Position numbers and translations under genes: made by a program. From Ustilago trichophora (lineage: Eukaryota > Basidiomycota > Ustilaginomycetes > Ustilaginales > Ustilaginaceae), in assembly GCA_900323505.1 (NCBI GenBank), contig OOIN01000017.1:806001-870000 (forward strand): a DNA stretch of 64,000 bases, in the 5' to 3' direction. The notes beneath the pieces are model-generated. The model searched no databases. It saw only the letters and a list, made by a program, of their open reading frames with translations, and was not told the DNA's origin. This document shows positions 35,177-46,400 of the stretch, piece after piece (the first letter of the stretch is position 1; the number at the start of each line of letters is the position of its first letter).

Positions 35177-35373
35177 TCCCAGGTGAGTGCTTGAGAGAAG
35201 CCACCCCGCAAGCCATACCACTTCCACCTTGTTTCAATGGCACATCATCACCCTTCGCCCTTCATCCTTCTTTCCTTCAACTCAGCAGCAACAAGAGACA
35301 TTCGAGAGAATCATTACCGCCTCGCTCTTTTCAACAGCCATTTTTCCAGAATTCTTTTTTTTTTTCTCCAACA

Positions 35374-35401
<28 letters not shown>
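35374..35401. repeat. (AC)n microsatellite
   Basis: About 14 dinucleotide units in non-coding DNA, preceded by a T-rich run. Confidence 0.9.
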
Positions 35402-35405
<4 letters not shown>

Positions 35406-35554
35406 TTCAGTTCAGCGTGCGACCTGACGCCGACGCCTAACACCGTGCTCTACGTGCTTGCTCTGCGTGGTTTCGTCACCCGAGCTAGCTACCCCCTTGG
35501 CCCTACGCACAACTTTCTCCTTTTCTCAAAACATGACTTCACACTTGATCTTAC

Positions 35555-36470
35555 TCATATTGTAAGAAAAGGAAGGAGCCGGCCTCGGAGCCATCTACAG
35601 AGCCAGCCAGGTTGGCTCCTACCTAGATGCCACCCATAGAGCCAACCCCGATCGGATGGCTCCTCAAAGGGTGGCTCCTGAGCAGAACCTGCTAGGATGG
35701 CCGTGGATGGCTTGACAGCCGGCTGCTCTCTCACACACAGCATCCCACATCAATCAAAAATTGGTTCTAGATTGTGCATGAGATGGAGGGCGTACAGTCA
35801 ATGCCAGCAGTGCAAAGGGCGGCAGCAGCGGCCGTGTGGGTGGTGTGGGTTGTGCGGGCGGTGGTGGTGGTGGTACGAGTGGTTGCAGAAGTCAAGATGT
35901 TGATGAGACCGTCAAGCACAGTTGGAAAAGGCAAGGAAGGGAGAGAAGGTTGAGGCAGATGTCAGTTAATGTAAAGCAGGGGCAAGCGTAGAGACAAGCG
36001 TAGAGACAAGCGCAGAAACAACACAGCATGATACTTACCTGAAAAGTTGATGGCGATGGTCAAGAAAGGGAAGGAACAGGTATCACATGTCAGCAAGTCT
36101 TTTACATCTGCAACCTGCGCTTGGGCCTCCTCCTGCGCAGAGTGGCTGAGCTTGCTGACTCACCAGGATATGCAATTGCAGGCCATGCAACCACCTACAG
36201 AACCATCCTTGCTGAAGGGCTGCAACAAGGAGCCAACTGATGGAGCCACCTTCCTCAGGAGCCGGCCGCAGAGCCACCATAGAAGCCACCTTTGCCGGAT
36301 GGCTGCGACGAGGAGCCATCCAATGAAGCCACTTACCTCAAGAGTCGGCCGCAGAGCCCCTTCAGCAGCCACTTTCAGTGGTTGTCTCCTCATTGGAGCC
36401 ACCCCGGAGCCAGCTATGGTGGCTCGATAGATGGCTCCGAGGCCGGCCCTTTCCTTTTCTTACGATATGA
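35555..36470. mobile_element. 916-bp TIR element with GGAGCCA-rich subterminal repeats
   Basis: Inverted repeats of 51 bp lie at 35555-35605 and 36420-36470 (46 of 51 match; the outer end is TCATATYGTAAGAAAAGGAA). Both arms continue inward for about 100-250 bp as many copies of GGAGCCA / TGGCTCC in opposite orientation. The right arm contains a diverged 83-bp tandem duplication at 36218-36300 and 36301-36383. The centre has a 12-bp tandem repeat (CAAGCGTAGAGA, about three copies) at 35983-36018. The target duplication is unclear: TA is the only candidate. No transposase frame is present, so it is non-autonomous. The TIRs differ from those of the element at 29609, so this is a separate family. 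Confidence 0.75.
36218..36383. repeat. Two diverged 83-bp tandem copies in the right arm
   Basis: Copy 1 is 36218-36300 and copy 2 is 36301-36383. Both start GGCTGC and share GGCCGCAGAGCC and AAGCCAC-type blocks. They differ at many positions, so the duplication is old. Confidence 0.7.
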
Positions 36471-36608
36471 CTACATCATACAGCTCAGCCACAAACTCAA
36501 ACCCACTAACGATCGCCGTACACTCATATATAAATATGCACCACTCCTACCATCGCAACGCCATACATTCAAAAGAACGAAAAAAAAAATAAAAAATAAA
36601 ATCATCGA

Positions 36609-38279
36609 TTAAAGACCATCATCCCAAACCCCTCTACCATTTCTATTCTCTGCAAACTGCGATCGAAGAACCGCCAATCTACTACGATAATCATCATGAT
36701 TAACATAAGCACCGCACAACCTCCTATTACCCACAAATGCCGATCGACCATGCAAGACTCGATGATTATCAAAGATGAGCGCAGTACCAGGTTTCAACTG
36801 AACCCAATATTCGCCTTCTGGATTGGTGAGGATTTCATTCCACTTTCGAAGCGCGTCGTAGAAAGGTTCTACGTCTTCGGCGTCGACACGAAGTACGGAT
36901 CGGTCATCGTTGTTGTACCTGACCAACACCAGTTCGCCGGTGGCTTCATCGTGCTGTAGGATAGGATAGCCGCCGTCGAGGAGGGGTCGGATCATGGTGT
37001 TTTGATCACCGGCGGAATGGGTGCGGATTCGAACACGAGAGAGGGTTTCGTAAGCGTCTGGATGGACGTCTTTCAACACGGCAGCGGCGAGGAAGCCGTC
37101 GACTAGGAGGGATTCACCTCCACTAGGTCCTTTGGATGCAGAGGAGCTGGAGGAGCTAGAATTGGAAGATCCTGTAGAAGCCGAGCTCTTGCTGGCGGTA
37201 TGGCTGAGCAGATGGAACATTTGAAGGCCGGCAGGGTCAGTGAAATAAGTTGTATCGGTGTGGGCTTGCAAGGCGAGATCGGTGTAAGCGGTATCGCCGT
37301 GTGCGAGGTCGGAAGTGAAATCCCAAAAGCCGCCATAGTGAGTTTCGCGGATGAAAGCGATGCGGCGGATGAGGGCTTCCGTATCGGTAGGCGTAGGTGG
37401 GACACCAGAGACAAAGGCAAAGCCGTATTGGGCAATCTTGGTGACCCATTTGAGGACACCCTCTTCGCTCTGCATGACTTCGTCAAACTTGACGGTGGGC
37501 GGTGCGGATCCGATGCCCTTGCCCCAGAGTACTTTTTCGATGCCTTTGAGTCCCGTGTCGTCGTTGGAAGCTGTGATGGGGTCGGAGAGGACGGGGGAGT
37601 ACGAGTTGCGCATGAGCCATCGCCATGGGTACAGCGAAGCGTGTTGTGCCGTTAGGGACGAATTGGCTGCGTCTGGTGACGAGGCTTCGGTAGAGCTCGA
37701 GCTCGAGCTCGAGCTGGAGCTGGAGCTGGAGCTGGAGGGAGAAGGGGCAGTCGCTGCACGTTCAGATGGAAGCAGTGGCCAATGAACTAGCAACCCTTCG
37801 GTGGTGGCCTCTGCAGAGATGGGTTCGGCGTCGGGGGCAATCTCAAAAGTGTTGAGGAGACGTTGCTTTGTAGTGGGATGGTAGCACTGTGAACAGCGAC
37901 AGTGATCTCGAAGCCAAATATTGTGAAACTTGCTCGTGATGCCGCTTGCCCAAGTGATGTAGACGGAGCGCGACTTGGAATCGGTCGTGACTCCAGGTGT
38001 AGCGGGACCGCCATCAGAGTAGCTGCTCGAAGATGTGGAAGCTGCGGATGATGCCGATGAAGATGCTTGGGCATGTCTAGTGGCTGCTTCTGCCTTTATC
38101 GATAAAGATGATCGAAGGCTCAGTCTTGCGCTTGTGTGGAAAGAGTGAGCAGCGTAGTTGTTGCGCTGAGAAATCACACGGCGCCATGTGACAATCGAAA
38201 GAGCACGACTCGAAGTCAGCTGCGTTGTCGGAAGCGCCGAGCGAGTGCGCAAGCCTAGATTCGAAAGCTGCCGATACAT
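36609..38279 (-). CDS. Trimethyllysine dioxygenase (first step of carnitine synthesis)
   Basis: Single exon, 556 aa. It is a mitochondrial Fe(II)/2-oxoglutarate dioxygenase hydroxylating N6-trimethyllysine. The first 55 residues are Arg/Ser-rich without acidic residues (RQLSNLGLRTRSALPTTQL), a good presequence. The N-terminal zinc-binding domain has WLRDHCRCSQCYHP at about 125-138. Iron ligands are the H-x-D of QAHTDTTYF at about 341-343 and the later His of VLHGRSAF at about 509. The segments RYNNDDRSV, VQLKPGTALIFDNHRVLHG and LCGAYVNHDD match trimethyllysine dioxygenase better than gamma-butyrobetaine hydroxylase. Two Ser runs break the fold: one at about 183-198, coded by a GAGCTC/GAGCTG hexamer repeat at 37693-37737, and one after the HTD motif. 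Assignment between the two carnitine enzymes is likely but not proven. Confidence 0.85.
   Translation of the reverse strand: MYRQLSNLGLRTRSALPTTQLTSSRALSIVTWRRVISQRNNYAAHSFHTSARLSLRSSLSIKAEAATRHAQASSSASSAASTSSSSYSDGGPATPGVTTDSKSRSVYITWASGITSKFHNIWLRDHCRCSQCYHPTTKQRLLNTFEIAPDAEPISAEATTEGLLVHWPLLPSERAATAPSPSSSSSSSSSSSSSSSTEASSPDAANSSLTAQHASLYPWRWLMRNSYSPVLSDPITASNDDTGLKGIEKVLWGKGIGSAPPTVKFDEVMQSEEGVLKWVTKIAQYGFAFVSGVPPTPTDTEALIRRIAFIRETHYGGFWDFTSDLAHGDTAYTDLALQAHTDTTYFTDPAGLQMFHLLSHTASKSSASTGSSNSSSSSSSASKGPSGGESLLVDGFLAAAVLKDVHPDAYETLSRVRIRTHSAGDQNTMIRPLLDGGYPILQHDEATGELVLVRYNNDDRSVLRVDAEDVEPFYDALRKWNEILTNPEGEYWVQLKPGTALIFDNHRVLHGRSAFVGNRRLCGAYVNHDDYRSRLAVLRSQFAENRNGRGVWDDGL
37693..37737. repeat. 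Hexamer repeat coding a poly-Ser run
   Basis: GAGCTC then GAGCTG units, inside the trimethyllysine dioxygenase gene. Read on the minus strand they are alternating AGC and TCN serine codons, so the run can change in length without a frameshift. Confidence 0.85.
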
Positions 38280-38773
38280 GGGTAGAGAGGGAGACGGAAA
38301 GACCGTCCGAGGTAGTCAACTAGAAAGGGATGATGAGGGTTGTGATTGTGATGATGAAGATGATAATGACTCTGGCTGATGTGGAATCAAACAAAGGTCT
38401 CGGTCGGGTCTCAGGTTGAGCGTTGAGCTTCAGGCTGTGCAATTGTCCCCGCGTTCTGGCAATAAAGCAGTGAAATGGGCGGGCAAAGACGGTCTGAAGT
38501 GGATTTGGTTTTTGGAAAGCTGCGCGATGAGCACAGAGTAATTAGTCGCAGCTGCGTCTCTTGCTCGCTCCACTTTTGGTTATCACTCTTGTAACAATCT
38601 CGATTGACACGATCGAATCCAAAAATCGGCTCATCCCCCAAGTCTCACTTCAGTCAAGTCGTGTGCGAGAAATGCAAGGCTCAGACCACGCTCTAGACCA
38701 TCACCATATCAATATCAGGCTTCTCCATCGAAAAAATGAAACATGGCTTCATTATAATACAACGACTCTACTC
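38280..38773. other. Intergenic, upstream of trimethyllysine dioxygenase gene
   Basis: About 494 bp between two minus-strand genes. It holds the promoter of the dioxygenase gene and the 3' end of the prefoldin-like gene. No gene was seen. Confidence 0.5.
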
Positions 38774-39230
38774 TTATGATTCTAACTCTTGAAGGTTGGC
38801 TAGCAGCACCTTTCTTTGTCCTGCAGATGCGATTGCAAAAGTCAGATGATAAGATTCGAGTCAGGCCGCGGAAGCTCTGCGCGAGAGGAGTAGTGAGGTG
38901 GTTTATGACTTACGCTGGACATCTTCTAGTGCCGACTTGGCATCCAGGTTTGGGAAGAGTGCCTTCTGGCCGTGTGCATGCGAGATCAGTGGTGTGTCGA
39001 GTGAGGTGGGAATAGCACTGTACACCTTCTGCCATTATGGCGAGTGAAGAGAGAAGAGAACAGTCAACGGTCTGAGATACTTAACTCAGCAGGTTGCTGC
39101 TAGTCCACAGACTACTCACTGCATTCGACTTGAGAGACTTGAGCTCGGATTCAAGCACGTTGAGCGTCTGCAACTGAAGCTGAAGCTCATTCTTCTTGGT
39201 GTTGCTGCTGGTTGTAGCAGTGTTGGACAT
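38774..39230 (-). CDS. Small prefoldin-like coiled-coil protein (90 aa, three exons)
   Basis: Exons 39230-39120, 39028-38914 and 38820-38774 join with GTGAGT..CAG and GTAAGT..CAG introns of 91 and 93 bp and keep phase. The product has an N-terminal helix (NELQLQLQTLNVLESELKSL), a central turn with NAKVYSAIPTS, and a C-terminal helix (SALEDVQRQRKVLLANLQEL), the helix-hairpin-helix plan of beta-type prefoldins. The KVY-block after the first helix recalls the ASNSD1-uORF/ASDURF prefoldin-like family, which joins the PAQosome in animals. That link is an inference from a short match. The gene is too short and too split for simple ORF finding. The alternative acceptor AAG would drop only one Lys. 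Confidence 0.78.
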
Positions 39231-39404
39231 CGTAAGCAATGGCAGTATAAATGGCAGTGAGCAAAAGGGAAGCTGTTCTCAGAACAGAATCGGGAGCCCT
39301 TTTCCTCCACCTGACACTACTTGAAATTCCGAGATCCGAAACAGGCAAAAGAGACGTGCAGAGGTCTATGTGTTGGAAATTGCTCGCTGCGAAGCCATCG
39401 TGGC

Positions 39405-39514
39405 GGTCGTGTGATGTAGTGGTCGAAGCATTCCAGATTTTGAATCATATTAGCACTGTCAACATATGACTTTGAAAGATTCTGGCTACCTGGGTTCGAA
39501 TCCCAGCATGACCA
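39405..39514 (+). tRNA. tRNA-Gln (anticodon UUG) with 36-nt intron
   Basis: Exons 39405-39443 and 39480-39514. The acceptor stem GGTCGTG pairs with CATGACC (one G-U). The D arm is ATGT/GCAT, the anticodon stem CCAGA/TCTGG, the loop TTTTGAT with TTG at 39440-39442, and the T arm CTGGG-TTCGAAT-CCCAG with a perfect B box. The discriminator is A39514. The intron 39444-39479 sits at the canonical position after base 37. The sequence closely resembles yeast tRNA-Gln(UUG) in the D arm (TGTAGTGGT). Confidence 0.93.
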
Positions 39515-40448
39515 GGCGGAGAGCAGTTGTCTTTTTACTTTCTTGGCATTGCCATAGCCATGACGGTCTTGTCCGAAATGAAGTAGCTAACCATGTGGGG
39601 TGTGTGCGTGTCTGTGTACAGCGTGTCTTTATTTTTTGGACTCCTTAGCAATGTTAAGCTGGTGAGAAAGACGAGCAAGTAAGGGTCTTTCTGTCTTTTC
39701 TCGGGCCGTTTTTAAACAGTAAGCAATACAATACTTATGCCGCTGTGTCATGCACCAAGTGTGTGTCGGAATTTGAGCCAACGTGAATTCAAGATGCAGA
39801 TTGAGCTCACGCGCATCTCCCTCGTCTCGGAAAGACACTCCACATTTCTCATATCCACGGACCTTCGGGTTGGACGGTGTTGCAAGGTAGTACAACGGGT
39901 CACGACAACACATTCATTCCAGCTTGCTCCTTCTGTTGGCGTTGCGTCCAGCGAACGAAACACACTCCTGCTAATCTGTAACCAGCGAGCAATGCCTTGT
40001 AACCGTTGAATCGAGTCGTGCAATCCAAGGCGTAGCCAGCCAAGTCTGCTTGGTAGCTACAGCACAGCAGCTCAAGGCAGATACTAGAAGCATTTCAACA
40101 AATTTGGATGCGAATTCCTGTCAAGCGCAAGCACAAGCACGGTCCCACACCAATCTGCATTACCATCACCACCTTTGCTTGCCCCCCTCCTTCAACCTTC
40201 TCCCGGGCCTCACTTCTGCCCACCACTCAACACCATCCTTCATCGTTACATCAGCATAGCTATTACTTTTTCTGCTTTCACCACTGCCTAGGTTCTGTCA
40301 CGCTCCGACTTCGTTGTTGACCTCATTCGAAGCAGCATCAGAACTAGCACATCAGAGTCAACATGACCGACCACAGCTAGTTTTAGGGGCTCCAGGTTTC
40401 TCAGCTTGCTTCTTGGCCATCTGCTGTGCCAACTGCACTTCCTTCACC
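39515..40448. promoter_or_regulatory. Upstream region of FMP27 homologue
   Basis: A 934-bp gap after the tRNA. The T-rich run TTTATTTTTTGG at 39628-39639 may end Pol III transcription, though it is more than 100 bp away. The last 250 bp are pyrimidine-rich. The frame is open upstream of 40449 but has no ATG there. Confidence 0.5.
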
Positions 40449-43400
40449 ATGTCGTCAGCTTCCCACATACCAAGCGCCGCACCATCACCAAACATGGCAG
40501 CATCAGTCACAGACCGCTTTCCCACCCTTTGGAGGTTTTTGTGGGCTTTTCTTGTCGGCCTTTGCATAACAGCCATCTTCTTCCGCTCCCTCTTGCCTCG
40601 TCTACCCCGAATCCTATTCCGTGGCAAGCTTCGTATCAAGAGAGCAGGCATAAGAGGCATCCGTGGCATCGAGTACCGATCCAAAGGCTTCCATAATGAC
40701 TCGGCCGCTTTCTCAAGAAACGAGAATCAACTCGAGGTCAAGATCCAAAGAATCTACGCTTCCTACCACCTTCCTTACTTCCTCTGCAGGACAAAAGACC
40801 AGCCAAGCGTCGTACCACGCAAGAGTGGTGCCATCATCACCCTTCACGTCCAAGGTGTAGGTGTTCGTCTGCCACGATCGCAGCAAGATGCGCACATGTC
40901 AAAAGATGTTCCTCCAGCTTCCCATCTTGAAGACGCCTCCGCTCCTGAGTCCCTGACCTTGGAACAACAGGAGGAGCTCAGACTGCAGCGGCTCATGAGC
41001 AGTCCTCCCATGTCCCCCTCGTCAGAAGCAAAGCCCCTCTTTGCCCATACAGATAAGTCTGCCCAACCCTTGCACTCGGTCTATTCAGATTTAGACAAGC
41101 AAGACCAAGCCAGACGTACAGTCCCAATCCAACAGCCACGAGGCTCTGGCTTCTACTTCACCTTCCAGCAAGCTGGTCTCATGTCCATTCATTCCGTGCT
41201 CGGACTGGCGTCCTGGTTTCGCTTTTCCGCCGTGCCCGCCTTGAGAAGCGTCCTCCTTCGAGCCTTTCGAGCCGCCCTCTTCATCCTCACTTCTAGTCTT
41301 CCTGTCCTTACCTCCCTTGTCTCGATCGAAGTCGACCGCATCGAGATCTACCTCCAAGAAGCCGAGACCGTAGCTCGCATCGGACGAGCTGGCCTCACCT
41401 TTTCCATGTCGCCAGACTCGCCCTCCGCTGGTCTTGGCGCTTTCAAAGCGCCGCGGCAGGCCGGGCATGCTGACGATCCGGTTCGCGCTCCCTACTACTT
41501 TCGCCGCCCACTAAGTTGGAGTCACTTCTTCGAGGCCATGCGTATGATGCCCACAAGGATGGGTTCCGGTGCCCGTGGAGCAGCCAGCTATCTCGTGGCT
41601 GGAATGTCACCCAGCAATGCAACAGCTCACCTACGCATCGACAGCATCGATCTCTTTGAAGCCCGTTTCAAGCCAGAGACAATACGTAAGTCTCGACGCG
41701 GCTTTGGCTCGCGTCGAAACAGCGCATCACCTTCTTCAAGGCCATCTACACCACTATCGCCTCAGGCACGCCCAGATCGTGGTGTCTTGTCCCCAAGCCA
41801 ATCGGATGCCGAATTGGATACAACACAAGAGTTTACGTCTACGAACGACGACACTTTCGACTGGCCAGGTCGTCCTTCACAGCCAACGCGCAAGCGCAGC
41901 AACAGTGCATCCCGCTTATCCAAGATGTCACATGGTTCCCTACGAGGTTTCGCCGACCGTTGGGCAGATTGGGCTCTCGAGCCCTTGACCGAGTCGGATT
42001 TCCACGCCGATTCCGGCTGGACGCGGCAGCATCTAGACGATGGCGTGTTGCCACATCAGCTTCAGACGATCCCATCTTCCGCCAGAATCGTATCCATCAG
42101 TGGTCTTACTGAGCTTACAGCAAGTCTGTTAGTAGGATCCAATTTTGCGCTCGGAGGCGACCGCACTTTGGCGACCAAACTGGTGCTCGGAAGCACCACC
42201 CTCGGACTAGACGCTGCACACAGAGTCATGTGCATTCTCGAAGAGCGCAAAGCGCGAAGGACAGGCTGGGCGCCTACCGAGCACGGTATCTCCAACGACC
42301 AGCGCTCGGTCCTCTCCAAGCACCTCGTACAGCAGAGGCCTTCAGCATCGGCCAATGCCCTGCGCATCGTGTCTTCGGTAGCACTCTCTCTGCCATCCGT
42401 GCGCGTGGCCGCCTCTTCGGATGCTCTCTTGTCATCTGTTGCTCTTTGCGCTGCTAATCCGGACGACGCTTACGGTGATGACTCTTCGCTACCATCCAGA
42501 GATCTTTCCATCGCCCTCGCCGGCTTCAACTTTGAGCTCAAGGACAGTGACCCAAGGGACGATCTGCATCGTAGATGGCTAGGCACTTGCGGGATCTCCA
42601 ACAAAACGCTCTTAAACAAGGGCTCCCGCGACAAGAAAGAAGGTGGCGTCAAAAAGTCGCATAAACGAGAGCCTCACGAAGCTCTATCGAGAAGCGCAAA
42701 GGGCATCGAACATCGACGCACTTTCCTAGCCGAGTTGAGCCTGGCAAGCTTTGATGTACAATGCGGGACACGCGGACGCAGTCACGCCTCTCGACTCCTT
42801 TCCATTGGCGACTTTCTTGTCGTCGCGAGATCTTCTTGGACTCCCTTCGGACTGTTTGCAGCCTGTCCTGAAGCCGCACGTCTACTCCTGGCCGGCGATC
42901 CAAACGAGCATGCCACCGCCGTCGAGGCTGCAGTGGGTGGCGTTGAAACCGACGTTTCCATGACCGATATCACTGCTTTGCTTCCGATCGCAAACGAGTT
43001 CAGCCGCAGAAGACAGAAGAAGAGGCAGGAAATTGGCATCGACGAACCTGCTCGCCCAAAGACCGACATCGAGCGTCTCCGACGACTGCCGAGAATCGCT
43101 GCTGGCTTCCATGTCCAACGCATTTCTTTGCTTTTAGATGCGAGTCCGGAGACGTCTCAAGAGGCCTCCATGCCGCCAGCAAGAGGCCAATCGAGCAGCC
43201 CCATGCGGAAGAGCTCCAGAAAGCTGACCTTGACTGTTCCCAATGTCGACTTTGTCTTTTTCGGCGAGTACCGCGACGAATACGTCAAGCGTCCTTCGGC
43301 TGAAAAGCGAGCTGCCTACAAAGCGCTCAAGAGCGACAGCCTCGAATGGCCACTCAGCGGGTCCGTTGCCTCTTCAGTCGGCAGACGCGAAGGAAAGGGA

Positions 43401-46400
43401 CGGATCAGTGTCGAAAAGGGGCGGTCCCCTGCAACTGTGACTGAAGAGCCTATGGAGCTATCGCCGCCCACCACACCGCGCGTTTCGAGCTTCTCCCGCG
43501 AAAGATATGCCGAGACCAACCTCACCATGGCCGAGACGCTGAAACGAATGCAAGAGCTACAACAGGAGCGCGCCGAAGAGGGCAGGCCACCTGTCACAGC
43601 ACGCCGTCCGTCACTCCGGGAAGCCATGTCAAAGACTGGCAAGGTCCGATTGCCTGGATACAGCCGTAGGACTTCAATGGCAGCCGAGACCCGCTTCAGT
43701 CTCCGATATCAATTCGAGACGTCTCTGCGTGTCGATGCAGTCGAATCCTTCCTCTCTTTAAGCGCCGATCCGCAGGACACGACACGATCCTTTCTTCGAC
43801 CGCAATCGTCCAAAGGTACTCCTGACATCGGGTCCTCGCAGCACCACCTTCTCGCAATGCATAGCTGTGAGGTGCTTGGCTCGGGACGCATCCCAGGTAG
43901 TGTCGAGCCTCGAGGCTCTCCGCTGGACGACGACGTTCCCATGCTGTCTGCGCAAGATGCCGTAGCCGAGTTCAGAGCCAACATCGAAGATGTCGATATC
44001 GAGGCGTGGAACATGGACGCCCTCGATACCTATGCAGACTTTGCGGCTGCTGTCATTCAAGCAAAGCAGAAGAGGAGCCGGTCAGGCACACCAGAGCAGG
44101 CGAATGGCGGCAAAGGCAGTCCAGCCGCTGTCCACGTGGAGGCCAATTACAAAGACGCAAAGTCTGCGCCAAAGCCAAAGTCTCTGGTCGAGCGTCTTCC
44201 AGGTGGACTGGCACTGTACATGTCCATTGGCCGCACAATTGCTCATTTGGGTGGCCCAGATCGTCGCATCGAAGACAATGTCGCTCGAGGTATCGGCTTT
44301 GAGGCCGAGCGCATCGTCTTAGAGTACGCAGCCGTGACCGAGTCCAAGACCAATGCTGGTGCACAGAAGACGAATTGGGGCGCACGCACTGCTCTTGAGC
44401 TTTCTGAGGATCTGCAGTTACAAGCAATGTCGCTCGCTAACCGACATGGCCGTGTCGGCCTGGCGCGCATTGTCATGCATCAGGCAGGCATCTTTCCCAT
44501 CCTTGACGCCGAACTTGCCACCAAGCAGCACACTGAAGGCACAGCATCCGAGAGCTTTGCACAGGCCAAAGCGCCGAGGGGCGAAGCATGGCCGAAAGAG
44601 CAGCCATCCACCGAGATTTCGGATCGTCCAGCTACTTCTTTGCTCGCAGACAGTGTGTGGACCTTCAAGAAAGACGGTCAGCGTGTCCACAAGTCCAAGC
44701 AGCACCGTCCCAAGCTTCGTCAGCAGGACCGCAGCAACTTTATTCTTTTCATACCATATGCCGCATTCAAAACAGTGGTGAGGCCTCCGCAGGCTCAGAA
44801 CAAGTCTGGACTGGCAGGGACGAGCGAGGACGAAGTTACCATCACAACCGAGGACACCAACCTTGTCGCTTTCAATATCGATCTTCTCCACACTTACTGC
44901 TTTCTCCTGGCCTTCTCTACTTTCAAGCATCTCGCCCTTCGAGCTCAGAGCAGCTCGTATCCTCATTCTGCCCCTAAACCCGCGAAAGAAGCAAAATCAA
45001 CAAAGCTGGTCGCTCCCGCACCCAAGCGGGCTCAACCCAGTGTATCGTGTCGATTCGACATCAAGGAGGTGCACACTTTTGTCACACTTCCCAGATCGAC
45101 GCGCGTCTTCATGCGGCTTCGTCGACTCGAGGTGCGGAAGGATCCAAGGAACGGCCTGTCCGTATCCACCGAGACCATCATGGGTGCTGTAGAAAGCCCT
45201 AAGCAAGGCAAGGGCAACGTCTGGGAAGAGGCGGTGCGTCTGCGAGACTGGAGGGTCACTCAACCACCAAAGTCGCCAGGAAAGAAGCTCGGTGTCAACG
45301 TCAGTGGAGATGCCGCGCTCATTCGTGTTCCATATGGGTACTCTGTGTTCCCAATCATCGATAACACTTCCGTTGCGATCAAAGCGACCAAACAGCTGGT
45401 GTATCAATTCGTCAACGATACGGATGATTCCATCATCGCACCAATCGCGGAAGATCCGAAGCTGCTCCCTGATATTAACATCAAGATTCGAGTGCTGACG
45501 CTGGAAGCAGAGGACGATCCTTTCGAGACTAAACTCAACCTCATTTGGCGAGCAGGCCTGGCTGAAAATATGGCGCGTGAGGAGAGGGAAGTTGCCTTTG
45601 CTGCCAAAGCAGAGGCCCTTTCTGCCTCAAAGATGGCGCAGAGCAGCACCTCCTTCCGCTCCGACGGAAGCGATGCCAGCCTTGCCTCTTCTGCTGGCTC
45701 CATCACGACGGATCTCGATGACGATGATTCCAGCAGCACCTCTCACGATGCCAACTCTTCAAGATCAAAGCAGCAGCACGTCAGCTACGATGAGGCAAGA
45801 ATCGCTCTCGATGCTTTCAATTCATCAAGCTGGGTGCGCCGCTACATTAATGCCCAGTCAGAGCAGAGCCGGCGTCAAGAAAATGTCTTGAAGAACATCT
45901 ATGGCCGCTTCACACTGTCGCGCAGTCTCGACGACCTCCCCATCAAAGTGTTGCCGATCGGCAAGGCAGCTCCTCTTTTCCGCTCTATCATGTATCGCGT
46001 CGGTCTGCAAGTCGGACAAGCCCACTTCCCACTCGATCATCTGCGCGACTTCATCCACGAGAAAGGAGCCGGCGTGCCCAAAGATACTCCATATTCGCTC
46101 GTCGTACCTCTGCACATGAAATGGGAAATGGAGGAGTGGCGCGTCACCCTGCGCGACTACCCAATGCCGTTACTGCACGTCCCACCCACTCATCGAAACG
46201 AGAATGACGCCCGAAAAGCTTGGTGCTTCGAAGGCGACATCGCCATCGCCGAACAGCTGGGCGGGCCTGAGTCCATCAGACACGTGCCTGCCGTTATTGT
46301 CCCTGCTGCGACCGGTCGCCCTGACGCAATCGAGTATGGCATCGTCATCCCCAAGGTGGCAATGTCGGTTAAGATGTACGGCACACCAACGGTGAGGCTG

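Larger units (their letters stand above)
34772..35554. other. Intergenic with poly-A(28) and (AC)n tracts
   Basis: Downstream of the PAS gene. A run of 28 A lies at 35145-35172 and an (AC)n run at 35374-35401, just after a T-rich stretch at 35354-35365. Small frames crossing these tracts are artefacts. No gene was seen. Confidence 0.6.

Noticed and set aside
40314..40448. Upstream extension of the FMP27 frame
   Set aside because: The frame is open but begins with TTG and has no ATG before 40449, which has a good start context.
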